A stretch of 64,000 bases of DNA. It comes from Oceanospirillum multiglobuliferum. GTDB taxonomy: Bacteria; Pseudomonadota; Gammaproteobacteria; Pseudomonadales; Halomonadaceae. The notes below the pieces were generated by a model. It ran no database searches. It was not told the origin of the DNA and was given only the letters and a program-made list of their open reading frames with translations. The position numbers and the translations under genes are program-made. Location of the stretch: the NCBI RefSeq assembly GCF_900167095.1, contig NZ_FUXG01000010.1, positions 62,001 through 126,000 of the forward strand, written 5' to 3'. Of this stretch, positions 33,690 to 43,367 are shown piece by piece. Every line of letters begins with the position of its first letter. Within the stretch, counting starts at the first letter, position 1.

Positions 33690-36134
33690 TTGAATACGTC
33701 CGCACTGCATAAGCGATTATCGTACAAGCAAGCTAAGGCAACGCTATTTGTTGCACTTGCTTTGGGGCTTTTGTTTAGCTTCATTCAAATCGGCCTTGAT
33801 ATTAAGCAAAGCCGTCACAGCATGAATGACAAAGTCTCACAAGTGATACAACTTGTGGAAGAGTCTGCCGTGCAGGCCGCATATAATATCGACCAAGAGC
33901 TAGCTGACAGAATTGTCGGTAGCTTAATTCAACACACATATATTCAATACGCTGAAATACAGCTGGATGACAAAAGTAAACTTTCCAGCGCACTTCGAAA
34001 GCCTATACAGCTATCAAGCCTTGCCGAGCTTTGGTCCGGTAGCAGCGTTATCTATAAAATCCCGCTGACAAGCCTATATGAGGGCAAATCAATTGGTACA
34101 TTGCTAGTTGAAACTGACCCAGAAGCCTTTGCATTAGATATTGTTGATAGGATAGTGATCATCTTAAGCACAGGTTTCTTGCGTAATATCTTGCTCGCAA
34201 TGTGCTTACTCTATGTCTTCCATCGTTTGATTAGCCGCCCCCTAACAACCCTGTCACAAGGCTTGCAGGCACTAAAGCAAAACCACGATGAGCATCAATT
34301 AAGTAAAAAAGTAGGGGACGAGAACACAATAACAAGCCTACCAACGTTAAAAGGCCATGATGATGACGAGTTAGGTTATCTTGTTGACAGTTTCAATACG
34401 CTTTGGTCTTCTCGAAATCAGGCTGAGCAAGCACTGCGCAGTAGTGAGCGTTTTAATCGTGATGTGATGAATAGCATCAGCGACATCCTACTGATTTGTG
34501 AAAAAGACCTGTCAATTTTCGATGTAAATGATCAAGCATCAAAAAGCTTAGGTTATCGAAAGCCTGACTTAATCAAACTGAACTTAATCTCTATCTGCCC
34601 TGAACAGAATGATGATACAGAAAGTATGCCTTTAGAGGGGCTTTTCTTTAGCCAGCAAGATTGTGCCGTGGAGACTCATCTTCTCAGAAAAGACGGCACG
34701 CTTATGCCTGTAGAGATTAAGTCTCGACATATTGAGTTGTCAGGTAAACATTATATTCTAGCTTTGGCTCGTGACATTAGTGTTCGTAAAACTCAAGAGA
34801 AATTGATTCACCATCTTGCCTACTACGATGCGCTAACTGATCTGCCTAACCGTAGCTTATTTCAAGATCGGCTCCAACAAACACTCTCTAAAAGCACGCG
34901 TCATAATGAGTATGGTGCCTTACTCTTTTTAGACTTAGATCGCTTTAAAACCATTAATGACTCGCTTGGCCACGATATAGGGGATGAACTGCTGAAAGAG
35001 ATCGCCCTACGCCTGGCGAAAATGATGCGCGATGAAGACACAGTTGCCAGATTAGGTGGCGATGAGTTTGTGGTGCTATTGCCAGAGCTAGCAAATGATT
35101 TAAAAGCAGCGGCACAGAATGCCAGAAAAATTACTGAACGTATTCTCCATACCCTAAGTCAGACGATTCATATTGGAGAGCATACACTGCATATTTCTGC
35201 CAGTATTGGTATCCGCCTTTTCCCTGAAGCGGAAGTGGATGCTAAAAGCATTCTAAAACAAGCCGATACTGCCATGTATAAAGCAAAGTCTGGCGGGCGT
35301 AATACCTTCTTTTTCTATAATGCCAATATGCAGGTTTTGGCGGACCAACATCTCTCCATGGAAAAAGCCCTGCATAGTGCAATTGACAATAACGAGCTGT
35401 ATTTAAATTACCAACCTCAAGTTAATCAGACTCATCATATAACAGGCGCCGAGGTGCTTGTACGCTGGAAAAACCCAGAGCACGGCTTCGTTCCACCAGA
35501 TCAATTTATCCCTCTGGCGGAAGAGACAGGCAAAATCTTAAGTATTGGGGCATGGATTTTACATGAGGCTTGCTCACAGTTAGCTCAATGGGAAAAAGCA
35601 AAGCTTTGCCCTAAAGGATTCCGCCTTGCCATCAATATCAGTCCAAAGCAATTTGAGCAAACTGACTTTATCTCTCAATTAATCAATGTGATTAGCAGCA
35701 CTAATGTTAATCCTTACCACTTAGAGCTAGAGTTAACAGAAGGTATTTTGGTGAAAAACCTTGATGCACTGACAACCAAAATGGATGCTATTCGCCAGAT
35801 GGGAATTGCACTGTCTATTGATGACTTTGGTACAGGTTACTCATCTTTGAAGTATTTAAAGAAGATGCCAATTTCTCAGCTTAAGATCGACAAATCATTT
35901 ATTGCTGACTTACTAACTGATACCAACGATCAAGCCATCACAGGTACAATCATTGCGATGGCACATCACATGCAAATGGAGATTATTGCAGAAGGTGTTG
36001 AGGATATTCCCACTGTTGAGAAACTCACTTCAATGGGCTGTACACACTTTCAAGGCTATTATTTCAGCCGACCAGTATCAGCGGAGGATTGCACCCTCTT
36101 GCTACAACAGGAAATACTGCCAGCTAAAGCCTAA
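33690..36134 (+). CDS. Membrane GGDEF/EAL protein with PAS domain (cyclic di-GMP turnover)
   Basis: This 814-residue inner-membrane protein has two transmembrane helices (near 17-35 and 165-185) around a periplasmic sensor region, then a HAMP-like linker, a PAS domain (near 250-370), GGDEF and EAL domains. The cyclase motif GGDEF is intact at residues 456-460, with the inhibitory I-site RDED five residues before it. The phosphodiesterase motif reads EVL (E588) and its partner motifs ELTEGIL, DDFGTGYSSL and KIDKSFI are intact, so both activities may exist. The start is TTG at 33690, preceded by GGAA; no better start gives the first helix. The gene is convergent with crp. Confidence 0.9.
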   Translation: MNTSALHKRLSYKQAKATLFVALALGLLFSFIQIGLDIKQSRHSMNDKVSQVIQLVEESAVQAAYNIDQELADRIVGSLIQHTYIQYAEIQLDDKSKLSSALRKPIQLSSLAELWSGSSVIYKIPLTSLYEGKSIGTLLVETDPEAFALDIVDRIVIILSTGFLRNILLAMCLLYVFHRLISRPLTTLSQGLQALKQNHDEHQLSKKVGDENTITSLPTLKGHDDDELGYLVDSFNTLWSSRNQAEQALRSSERFNRDVMNSISDILLICEKDLSIFDVNDQASKSLGYRKPDLIKLNLISICPEQNDDTESMPLEGLFFSQQDCAVETHLLRKDGTLMPVEIKSRHIELSGKHYILALARDISVRKTQEKLIHHLAYYDALTDLPNRSLFQDRLQQTLSKSTRHNEYGALLFLDLDRFKTINDSLGHDIGDELLKEIALRLAKMMRDEDTVARLGGDEFVVLLPELANDLKAAAQNARKITERILHTLSQTIHIGEHTLHISASIGIRLFPEAEVDAKSILKQADTAMYKAKSGGRNTFFFYNANMQVLADQHLSMEKALHSAIDNNELYLNYQPQVNQTHHITGAEVLVRWKNPEHGFVPPDQFIPLAEETGKILSIGAWILHEACSQLAQWEKAKLCPKGFRLAINISPKQFEQTDFISQLINVISSTNVNPYHLELELTEGILVKNLDALTTKMDAIRQMGIALSIDDFGTGYSSLKYLKKMPISQLKIDKSFIADLLTDTNDQAITGTIIAMAHHMQMEIIAEGVEDIPTVEKLTSMGCTHFQGYYFSRPVSAEDCTLLLQQEILPAKA

Positions 36135-36144
36135 CACAAGAGGC

Positions 36145-36170
36145 ATATGGTACGTTAGCGCGTACCATAT
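36145..36170. terminator. Perfect hairpin between the GGDEF/EAL gene and crp
   Basis: ATATGGTACG (36145-36154) and CGTACCATAT (36161-36170) pair perfectly around six bases. The right arm lies inside the last codons of the convergent crp gene. No T-run is present on either side. Confidence 0.5.
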
Positions 36171-36787
36171 ACCACCATCGTTTTACCACTAACAGACATT
36201 AAACCTTGCTCTTCAAGGTCTTTTAGTACACGTCCAACCATCTCTCTTGAACAGCCTACTATACGTGCAATCTCCTGACGCGTTACTTTAATCTGCATGC
36301 CATCAGGATGAGTCATTGCATCGGGTTCATTACATAAGTCTAAAAGCGCTCTGGCAACACGCCCTGTCACATCCATGAAGGCTAAGTCACCAACTTTGCG
36401 AGTTGTATTACGCAACCTAACCGCTAGCTGATTACCTAAGGCGTAGAGTAAACGCGTATCTTGGTTCGTGAGCTCTTGGAATCGGCTATAACTAACTTCC
36501 GCTACTTCACAGTCTGTTTTAGCTTTTACCCATGCACTACGGCGGCTAATCTCATCAAATAGACCCATTTCACCAAAAAAAGCCCCCTCATTAAGATAAG
36601 CAACGACAATTTCATTACCGTCTTCATCCTCAATTGAAACAGTTACAGACCCCTTAAGCAGATAAAAAATTGAATGACTTTCAGCCTCTGCACAAAGAAT
36701 TGTACTGCGCTTAGGGTATAGACGATTGTGGCTTAATGCCAAAAAAGCCTCTAAGCCTGGGAGCTCTCTTTTTATCACGGGGTACAT
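36155..36787 (-). CDS. crp: cAMP-activated transcription factor Crp (Vfr-like)
   Basis: This 210-residue regulator has an N-terminal cyclic-nucleotide domain with EGAFFGEMGLF followed by SRRSAWVKAK (phosphate- and ribose-binding Glu, Arg, Ser near 72-84) and a C-terminal helix-turn-helix with TRQEIARIVGCSREMVGRVLK near residue 170-190. The recognition helix and flanks are very close to Pseudomonas Vfr and E. coli Crp. As in P. aeruginosa, an osmC-like gene and speD follow in the divergent direction. It should bind cAMP and control carbon use, motility or virulence-type genes. Confidence 0.94.
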   Translation of the reverse strand: MYPVIKRELPGLEAFLALSHNRLYPKRSTILCAEAESHSIFYLLKGSVTVSIEDEDGNEIVVAYLNEGAFFGEMGLFDEISRRSAWVKAKTDCEVAEVSYSRFQELTNQDTRLLYALGNQLAVRLRNTTRKVGDLAFMDVTGRVARALLDLCNEPDAMTHPDGMQIKVTRQEIARIVGCSREMVGRVLKDLEEQGLMSVSGKTMVVYGTR

Positions 36788-37006
36788 AGCAAACCTTGTT
36801 TAAAGCTAAGTTGCAATATCAAAGTTACTTGATAGCCCTATCCTATCAAGAATGCAAGAGAAGGTATGATAAATCAGACGCACTTTAAGGCAAGGCTACA
36901 AGCTAATAACCGAAAACCAAATAACTAGTGTAAACTAATCACCATTTTTATGGTTATACGGCATATATTGCCTTGAATCAAAATAGAGCTAGGTTGGGAG
37001 ATCAAT

Positions 37007-37426
37007 ATGAAAGCGGTAGTAAAGTGGACTGATGGAGTTCAATTTTTAGCTGAATCCGGTTCAGGTCATGCGATTGTTGTAGATGGTGCACCAGAAAATG
37101 GTGGCCGCAATACGGGTCCAAGACCAATGGAGCTGTTATTGATGGGGCTAGGCTCTTGCAGTGCTTTTGACGTAATCACTATTTTAAATAAAGCCCGCCA
37201 AAATGTGAGTGACTGCAAAGCAGAAATTGAAGCAGAACGCGCTGATTCTGTGCCTGCTGTTTTTACTAAAATTCACTTACATTTCGTAATTACAGGTCGA
37301 GACCTAAAAGAAGCTCATGTAAAACGCGCCGTTGAGCTTTCTGCCGAAAAATATTGCTCTGCATCAATTATGCTTGGTCAGGCAGGGGTTGAGATTAGTC
37401 ATGATTACGAAATCATTGAGCACTAA
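37007..37426 (+). CDS. OsmC family protein
   Basis: This 139-residue protein of the OsmC/Ohr fold (YhfA-type) starts MKAVVKWTDGVQF and contains MELLLMGLGSCSAFDV with a conserved Cys, and KYCSASIMLGQAG with a second, the pair used for peroxide reduction in this superfamily. Its exact substrate is unknown. GGGAG precedes the ATG. It is divergent from crp and lies before speD, a neighbourhood shared with Pseudomonas. Confidence 0.9.
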   Translation: MKAVVKWTDGVQFLAESGSGHAIVVDGAPENGGRNTGPRPMELLLMGLGSCSAFDVITILNKARQNVSDCKAEIEAERADSVPAVFTKIHLHFVITGRDLKEAHVKRAVELSAEKYCSASIMLGQAGVEISHDYEIIEH

Positions 37427-37597
37427 ACTCCATAATTACCACTATGTATCAAATTAATGCTGTACTAACAGGACAGTGCGCCTTTTTTCTGTGCATTAGT
37501 TGACAAATATAGGCATAATACGCGCCTTTCAAACGTAGCATGACTAGCATTTAGACTAGTACTTTATTTAGAACTTGTAGTGCGCGAGGACTCAGGC

Positions 37598-38410
37598 GTG
37601 AAGGACAAAATCAGGCTTCATGGGTTTAACAACCTAACCAGCTCCCTGAGCTTTAATATTTATGATATCTGTTATGCTAAAACAGAACAGCAACGTGAAG
37701 AGTACATTGATTATATTGATGAACTTTATAATGCTGAGCGTTTAACTCAGATATTAAAAGATGTGACCAACATTATTGGTGCACATATTTTGAACATTGC
37801 GCGCCAAGACTACGATCCTCATGGTGCGAGTGTTACTGTTCTAATTGCAGAACATGAACTCTCCTCTGACGCTGAGAATGATGTTGGCCCAGGCCCACTC
37901 CCAGCAACGGTTGTCGCGCATTTAGATAAAAGCCACGTTACCGTACATACTTATCCAGAAAGCCACCCTGACAATGGCATCAGCACATTTCGCTTAGATA
38001 TTGATATCTCGACTTGCGGCATGATTTCCCCATTGAAAGCACTGAATTATCTTATTCATAGCTTTGATTCAGATATTGTTACTATGGATTACCGCGTTCG
38101 CGGCTTTACTCGTGCGGTAGATGGTCGAAAACTATTTATTGACCATAACATCACCTCTATCCAAGATTACTTGTCTGAAGATACAAAGAAAGCCTATCAG
38201 ATGATTGATGTGAATGTTTACCAAGAAAACATGTTCCATACCAAAATGCTGCTTAAAGATTTTGATCTGGACAACTATCTATTCGGTGTAGACAAAAATA
38301 AACTGACCTTTGAAGAAGCCGCTGATATTGAAAGCCGCCTTCGCAAAGAGATGCTTGAAATTTTCTACTCTCGTAATATAGATAAGATGCCATCTGTTAT
38401 CAGTGATTGA
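37598..38410 (+). CDS. speD: S-adenosylmethionine decarboxylase proenzyme
   Basis: This 270-residue proenzyme makes decarboxylated AdoMet for spermidine synthesis. It self-cleaves between Lys111 and Ser112 in [14 protein letters not shown], creating the pyruvoyl group; the number agrees with E. coli. [19 protein letters not shown] opens it and [14 protein letters not shown] lies near the end. I use the GTG at 37598, where CGAGGA is 7 bases upstream; an earlier GTG at 37580 lacks such a site. Confidence 0.95.
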   Translation: MKDKIRLHGFNNLTSSLSFNIYDICYAKTEQQREEYIDYIDELYNAERLTQILKDVTNIIGAHILNIARQDYDPHGASVTVLIAEHELSSDAENDVGPGPLPATVVAHLDKSHVTVHTYPESHPDNGISTFRLDIDISTCGMISPLKALNYLIHSFDSDIVTMDYRVRGFTRAVDGRKLFIDHNITSIQDYLSEDTKKAYQMIDVNVYQENMFHTKMLLKDFDLDNYLFGVDKNKLTFEEAADIESRLRKEMLEIFYSRNIDKMPSVISD

Positions 38411-38439
38411 TACTGCAAAGCAGATTGGGCGCAAACAAA

Positions 38440-38475
38440 AACGGCAGCTAATTTTGATAGCTGCCGCTTTTGTTT
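38440..38475 (+). terminator. Rho-independent terminator after speD
   Basis: ACGGCAGCTA pairs with TAGCTGCCG across about five bases, with an A-run before and a T-rich tail after, so it may also serve the convergent gene at 38502. Confidence 0.75.
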
Positions 38476-38501
38476 AAATCGTTATTACTTAGGCTTAAAT
38501 A

Positions 38502-38900
38502 CTAAATACGCCAAATAATATTCAGTAGATAAGGTGCAAGAAAATACATTAGCACTGCAGAACCCACTACGCCAACTACAGATCCCGTTGCAGAAGCACC
38601 ATCGCTAGCAGATAGCATTTGAGCGATAGTTGAGCATAGACTTGCCAAAATTTGCGAGAATATAATCGCACCATACATTAGCACAGTGATGCCTACAAAA
38701 AGGTTCAGCGTATTTAACGCCTGCCACCAAATACCACTCTCCGAGCTGTAATATATACTAACCTTCAGTAAACCGATCATTAGTACCACTATAGTGGATA
38801 CGATCAAATGGTGGCGTAACGAAAATGTTCCATAGGCGCTAAGAAAATTTCTCAGCATATTTCGTTCATCAGCACTCATTTTATTCCCAGAAGCACTCAT
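38502..38900 (-). CDS. Hypothetical inner-membrane protein
   Basis: This 132-residue protein has three likely membrane helices (about residues 30-50, 62-85 and 105-130) after a polar N-terminus. GGAGAA lies about 9 bases before the ATG at 38900; a second ATG at residue 8 is possible. I do not recognise a family. It lies between speD and coq7 and faces the speD terminator. Confidence 0.65.
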   Translation of the reverse strand: MSASGNKMSADERNMLRNFLSAYGTFSLRHHLIVSTIVVLMIGLLKVSIYYSSESGIWWQALNTLNLFVGITVLMYGAIIFSQILASLCSTIAQMLSASDGASATGSVVGVVGSAVLMYFLAPYLLNIIWRI

Positions 38901-39043
38901 TGCTACATTCTCCGATTAAGGTTTAATCCATTAGGCATCAGCAAGATCCTTGATGCCTTTATGCTATAAGCTTAAAGTTACAAAATGTTAACCTGCGTAA
39001 AAGAAAGCTGCAACATGTAATTAAGTCACCAACCCTGAAATAG

Positions 39044-39691
39044 TTATAGGTGATACACGGATTTAGTCATCACTTTTGACATCATCTTCATCACCAATTT
39101 AACAGGTGTAGGAAAACGTATACCTCCAGCAGACAATGCCTGTTCTGCATGCTGCTCTTCATCTATATACATTTGCTCAAGTACTGCGCGGCTTTTTTTA
39201 TCGTTACTTGGTAATTCTTGCAAATGATGTTCCAAGTGCTTACAAACTTGCTGTTCAGTTGCAGCAACAAAGCCCAAACTATATTGATCTCCCGCCGCCC
39301 CTGCCATAGCACCTATTCCAAATGACAGGCCATAAAAAACAGGGTTTAACAGACTGGGACGACTGCCTAGCTGGCGAATACGTTGCTCACACCATGCTAG
39401 ATGATCAATCTCTTCCCTTGCCGCCTGATCCATCTGCTCACGTATTTCCGGTAATTTAGCGGTTAAAGCTTGCCCTTGATACAAAGCTTGCGCACATACC
39501 TCTCCAGTATGATTAATACGCATTAAGCCAGCGGCATGCTTGCGCTCAACAGAAGAAAGTTCCAACTCTGCCTCTTGACGAGCGGGACTTACACGATAGG
39601 GTTCTGCTGCGCCTGGAATTAATGTTTTCAATACAGTATCTGCGCTAATTAGCAGCTTATCTAACGGGGTGTGCTGGCGTGTACTATTCAT
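39044..39691 (-). CDS. coq7: 3-demethoxyubiquinol 3-hydroxylase Coq7
   Basis: This 215-residue di-iron monooxygenase carries out the penultimate hydroxylation in ubiquinone synthesis. The iron ligands lie in [17 protein letters not shown] near residue 58, [13 protein letters not shown] near 95 and [11 protein letters not shown] near 177, in the ferritin-like pattern of the family. GAGGT precedes the ATG. Proteobacteria use either this enzyme or UbiF; this is the Pseudomonas type, and it lies near speD there too. Confidence 0.95.
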   Translation of the reverse strand: MNSTRQHTPLDKLLISADTVLKTLIPGAAEPYRVSPARQEAELELSSVERKHAAGLMRINHTGEVCAQALYQGQALTAKLPEIREQMDQAAREEIDHLAWCEQRIRQLGSRPSLLNPVFYGLSFGIGAMAGAAGDQYSLGFVAATEQQVCKHLEHHLQELPSNDKKSRAVLEQMYIDEEQHAEQALSAGGIRFPTPVKLVMKMMSKVMTKSVYHL

Positions 39692-39829
39692 ATCAACCTC
39701 AACAATATCTGGCCCTATGGTAGCGAATGCCCCTTAGACCTACCATGATAAAAGCAAAAAAATCATAGTCCAGTGCGCCACATCAAACGCTTTACACTTG
39801 ATAAAACCAGAGATAAAACTTAGCCATAA

Positions 39830-39863
39830 AAAAAAGCGGCACCGCCTTTACACGATACCGCTC
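39830..39863 (-). terminator. Rho-independent terminator after flgT
   Basis: On the minus strand AGCGGTATCG pairs with CGGTGCCGCT (two wobble pairs) around about eight bases, followed by eight T. It is about 30 bases after the flgT stop codon. Confidence 0.8.
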
Positions 39864-39892
39864 TATAACTGCTTCAAGCAATTAATTTAAAG

Positions 39893-41119
39893 CTACCAGG
39901 CAATCACTGCATCGCCTTGCTGTATACCAAGCTGATCAGTTTCTGTGCTAACAACACCCTTCGAAAAGAATGGCTGCACTTTTTTCAGTGTTAATACTAT
40001 TTTGACATTTTCTAGTTCGGTATAAGGTGTCTGGTTAGCATCATAGAATGTATTGGAACGATAAAGGTTTAGGGTATCACCAGGGCGTAACCCTGAATCA
40101 GCACCCGCATCAATATAGATGTTCTTACCTTCCGTACGAATCACCTTGGCCATAAACGGCTGACACCCTAATGAGCCATGTAGATCTTTGATACTCTCTT
40201 CCAGAATTTTATCAACCTGATTTCCGTAATCACTCGCCCAAAATGCTGAAGAACCAAAGCCCACTTTTTCAGTAAGTGGCACCGTCCAGTTACCCGAGAC
40301 ATCATAGCGTTGGTTATAGACCATAGAGCCGCTGAAGCCATCATGAACATAAAGATCGAGCTGAAAGCGTCTTTCAAAGCGCTTGTCTTGATACTGCATG
40401 CGATCTTTTATTTGTTCGGCATAAGACTTGGTTTTTAAAAGATCTGGGCGACCCATAGAAAGATCACGAATCACACCAGAGATCACATACTGTACGCCCA
40501 GTTGTGTTGCAGCAGATACTGCATTGGTCAATGTGCCGAGCGTGGTTACAGAAGTCGGAATAGTGGCAGGGTTAGTATAAAGCTGGAAATTAGAAGCATC
40601 TAACACTTTGATTTTTTGATAACTACCTAGACGTCGGGCAATATCTGCTGGTAGCTTTTGTCCAATTTGATAAAGACCACCGAAATTTGCTGATGTCGGG
40701 TCAGCTAAATAGAATGACGTGACGGCAGCACTACGCTGATAACCATTACTGAAAGCATCAGCACAACTTTTAGTTTCTACAATATCCGCCTGAATAGTGA
40801 GGTATAGCACCCCGTCTTTGACTTCCTCTTTCAGGATATTGATATCTTGAACTTTACCATTGCTGCTGACCCGCAAGTTATCAGCGGTAATAGCACCATC
40901 TGTTACTTGCTGGTAACTACTAATATCAGCACCTGCCTGCAATGTGACCTGTTGGACGGCATCTCGAATGGCGACTCGACGAGCACTCACCAAGTCTTGA
41001 TGTTCGATTGTTGCCTGACCTATGGCTTCAATCCATTTGGCTTCTGCTTGGGATACATTTAATAAGGTAGCAATACCTAGCACCCGCAGTAATTTGTGAG
41101 AAAACATATTACTGAACAA
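39893..41119 (-). CDS. flgT: Flagellar H-ring protein FlgT
   Basis: This 408-residue periplasmic protein has a short signal (LLRVLGIATLLNVSQAEA), an N-terminal domain opening KWIEAIGQATIEHQDLVSARRVAIRDAVQQ, a middle domain (RSAAVTSFYLADP onward) and a C-terminal domain ending with GVVSTETDQLGIQQGDAVIA. This matches the three-domain FlgT that builds the H ring around the basal body of sodium-driven polar flagella. I accept the TTG at 41119 as start because AGGAG lies 7 bases upstream; an ATG at 41107 has no such site. It follows flgP. Confidence 0.9.
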   Translation of the reverse strand: MFSNMFSHKLLRVLGIATLLNVSQAEAKWIEAIGQATIEHQDLVSARRVAIRDAVQQVTLQAGADISSYQQVTDGAITADNLRVSSNGKVQDINILKEEVKDGVLYLTIQADIVETKSCADAFSNGYQRSAAVTSFYLADPTSANFGGLYQIGQKLPADIARRLGSYQKIKVLDASNFQLYTNPATIPTSVTTLGTLTNAVSAATQLGVQYVISGVIRDLSMGRPDLLKTKSYAEQIKDRMQYQDKRFERRFQLDLYVHDGFSGSMVYNQRYDVSGNWTVPLTEKVGFGSSAFWASDYGNQVDKILEESIKDLHGSLGCQPFMAKVIRTEGKNIYIDAGADSGLRPGDTLNLYRSNTFYDANQTPYTELENVKIVLTLKKVQPFFSKGVVSTETDQLGIQQGDAVIAW

Positions 41120-41230
41120 GCGGCCACTCCTTTTCAGAATCTGACAACAGAGTTAAGACAAGCAAGCCATTGCTGAGTGAACGGCAATGGCTTTGCAGGA
41201 ACGGGGTGAAGCAAATAACTTAAGCCTCTA

Positions 41231-41827
41231 TCAGTTCAGATAGTACTGACTTGATTGCGCCTTGACCAGAGGACGAGCAACAGCACGTGTATCTGGTGAC
41301 TCACCATGCACGGTTGGAGAGGTGCAGTTTGGCGAACTTTGCATGACATCAACAGAGCCTAGGCAGTTATAAAAAGTAGGCTCTAATACCAGCTCCATAG
41401 TGGTTTCATAGTTACCATGAGCCAGTTCATAAGTGGAGATCACTTTGGCTCCGCGAATTACACTGTCAACGTAAGTACGGAAGCGGTCATCTCGCAGCAC
41501 CATCGCTTCAACAGTCGAGCCACCGCTCACACGGGTGCCGTAGACTCGTTCAGCCATTGCTCGATAAGCATCTAACTTAGCAGAGCGCATCGCCATCAGC
41601 TGATTTTGCCCTTTAGACATGCGAGGATTGTTCAGGTAAGCGCCATATCCCGTCACGCGTACAATAATAGGCTCAACCATTGGGCTGTACTGGTGATCAA
41701 TCTGTTGATAGATCACTTGGCTATTTTGGGCTTGAGCTTGAGGTTGCATACCTTGATTATACATTGGGCTACAGCCTGCAAGAAGCGACATACCTGCAAA
41801 TGTTGCGATTGCCAATTTAAGTTTCAT
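41231..41827 (-). CDS. flgP: Flagellar outer-membrane lipoprotein FlgP
   Basis: This 198-residue lipoprotein has a perfect lipobox (SLLAGC, Cys19) and the LPP20-type FlgP core: VRVTGYGAYLN, QNQLMAMRSAKLDAYRAMAERVYG and GAKVISTYELAHGNYETTMEL. FlgP is the outer-membrane partner of FlgT in Vibrio and Campylobacter. GGGAG is 8 bases before the ATG. A C-terminal tail with two Cys (residues near 160 and 170) is extra. Confidence 0.9.
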   Translation of the reverse strand: MKLKLAIATFAGMSLLAGCSPMYNQGMQPQAQAQNSQVIYQQIDHQYSPMVEPIIVRVTGYGAYLNNPRMSKGQNQLMAMRSAKLDAYRAMAERVYGTRVSGGSTVEAMVLRDDRFRTYVDSVIRGAKVISTYELAHGNYETTMELVLEPTFYNCLGSVDVMQSSPNCTSPTVHGESPDTRAVARPLVKAQSSQYYLN

Positions 41828-41869
41828 TTAATCACTCCCGATATCCGCAAAACTGAATCCAACACTGTT

Positions 41870-42112
41870 TTATCTGACATAAAGTACACTAGGCTCCATT
41901 CTACAGCAGGGTTCCATCACAATACGCGGTCTCAATACGCGATGGGTCTCTGTGCGAATAATAATTTGACGCGGAGGTTGTGGCGGCTCTGGTGGCAGCT
42001 GAACATAAACGGGCGCTGCTGCTGTTTGGCCATAATAACCCTGAGGAGCAGCACAACCCACAGCCAATACAGAGGCTATAATTACAGCCGACACTTTAAC
42101 TTGCCTCAACAT
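41870..42112 (-). CDS. Small Pro/Arg-rich lipoprotein upstream of flgP
   Basis: This 80-residue product has a signal with a likely lipobox (VLAVGC), then a Pro/Gln-rich stretch (QLPPEPPQPPRQ) and a tail with a Cys-Cys pair (MEPCCRMEP). ATG at 42112 has AAGGG about 7 bases upstream. It is the first gene after a sigma-28-like promoter and occupies the place where Vibrio has flgO, but it is much shorter and does not look like FlgO. It is probably another flagellar outer-membrane component, though nothing in the sequence proves it. Confidence 0.65.
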   Translation of the reverse strand: MLRQVKVSAVIIASVLAVGCAAPQGYYGQTAAAPVYVQLPPEPPQPPRQIIIRTETHRVLRPRIVMEPCCRMEPSVLYVR

Positions 42113-42175
42113 CAAATCACCCTTGATTACTTATGTTATTGCGATAAACACTTGAGTCGGAGATTGTACCGGATA

Positions 42176-42202
42176 ATATCGACCCATTCGTAAAAAAGTT
42201 TA
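42176..42202 (-). promoter_or_regulatory. Sigma-28 (FliA)-type promoter of the flgP-flgT genes
   Basis: Minus strand: TAAACTTT (42202-42195), an 11-base spacer, then GTCGATAT (42183-42176). The consensus is TAAAGTTT-N11-GCCGATAA, so 7 of 8 and 6 of 8 bases agree, with exact spacing. It points at the small lipoprotein gene and the flgP and flgT genes, which belong to late flagellar classes. Confidence 0.6.
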
Positions 42203-42224
42203 GTAAATTAAAGGGTAAGTTACC

Positions 42225-43361
42225 ATGCCTCAAGCAGAACAAGTGTATTTAGTAGGAGGCCCTGTTCGAGATGGGCTGCTTGGAATTGAGGCTCATGACA
42301 AAGATTGGGTGGTGATTGGCGCTACTCCTGAGCAAATGCTCTCTGAAGGATACCTGCAAGTTGGGCGAGACTTCCCAGTTTTTTTACATCCCAAAACTAA
42401 AGAGGAATATGCCTTAGCCCGCACAGAGCGGAAGCAGGGGCACGGCTATCAAGGCTTTGTTTGTTTTACCAGTCCTGATGTGACGTTGGAGGAGGACTTA
42501 CAGCGCCGAGACTTCACCATCAATGCAATGGCACTCAGCCAAAATGGCTTATTAGTAGACCCCTACCAAGGTCAGCAGGATTTAAATAACCGTATATTGC
42601 GCCATGTCTCCAATGCTTTTTCTGAAGACCCATTACGCGTACTAAGAGGCGCTCGTTTTTTGGCGCGTTTCTACCATTTGGGCTTTAAAGTTGCCGATGA
42701 AACTTTAGCCCTAATGACTCAGCTGGCCGTCACTGGAGAACTCAAATATTTATCTGCCGAAAGGGTTTGGAGAGAAACTGAGCGCGCACTAACAGAAGCA
42801 AATCCAGCACAATACTTTATAACCCTACAGCAGACCCAAGCGCTAGACGCCTTAATGCCCGAGCTAACAACAGGGAGTCAGCTTAGTCATAAAACATTAG
42901 ACCTGATCAACATAAGCTTTCCAGAGCAATATCAAAGCCTATGCCGCTGGGGCTTACTGCTCAAACACTTAGATGAAGCACAGATCAATCAGCTCTGTGA
43001 TAGGCTCAAAGCACCCATACAATACAAGCAATTTGCACTACTGGTACAAGCAAACTTTAAGACGCTCGTAGCGCCACAGCTGCAAGATGCAGACAGTTGC
43101 TTGCAGTTGATTGAAAAAAGCGGCGTGTTTAAACAAGGGGGATTATTTGACGTTTTATTAAGTTTATTGCAAGAGCAGCCATTGATCAGCAACCAAGCCA
43201 CACGATTAAAACAAGCTTGGTTAGAAATAAGCGAGCAGCTGAAAACTATCACTGCACAAAAGTTTCAAGCACAAGGCTTGAAAGGTATAGAGATAGGGCA
43301 GGCAATAAAGGCTACACGTTTGACGCTTGTGCAGCAGTGGCTTGTTGATATCAATCAGTAA
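42225..43361 (+). CDS. cca: CCA tRNA nucleotidyltransferase
   Basis: This 378-residue enzyme adds or repairs the 3' CCA of t[16 protein letters not shown] holds the phosphate-binding GG (residues 11-12), HDKDWV gives the catalytic acidic pair, and [12 protein letters not shown] and [15 protein letters not shown] follow as in the bacterial (class II) family. Length is shorter than E. coli Cca (412) and I do not see the C-terminal HD phosphohydrolase motif, so repair activities linked to that domain may be missing. It diverges from the flagellar genes. Confidence 0.92.
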   Translation: MPQAEQVYLVGGPVRDGLLGIEAHDKDWVVIGATPEQMLSEGYLQVGRDFPVFLHPKTKEEYALARTERKQGHGYQGFVCFTSPDVTLEEDLQRRDFTINAMALSQNGLLVDPYQGQQDLNNRILRHVSNAFSEDPLRVLRGARFLARFYHLGFKVADETLALMTQLAVTGELKYLSAERVWRETERALTEANPAQYFITLQQTQALDALMPELTTGSQLSHKTLDLINISFPEQYQSLCRWGLLLKHLDEAQINQLCDRLKAPIQYKQFALLVQANFKTLVAPQLQDADSCLQLIEKSGVFKQGGLFDVLLSLLQEQPLISNQATRLKQAWLEISEQLKTITAQKFQAQGLKGIEIGQAIKATRLTLVQQWLVDINQ

Positions 43362-43367
43362 GTTGAA

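Noticed and set aside
41606-42193. 195-residue plus-strand frame opposite flgP
   Set aside because: It is antisense to two lipoprotein genes with good motifs and has a Cys/His/Arg-rich shadow composition.
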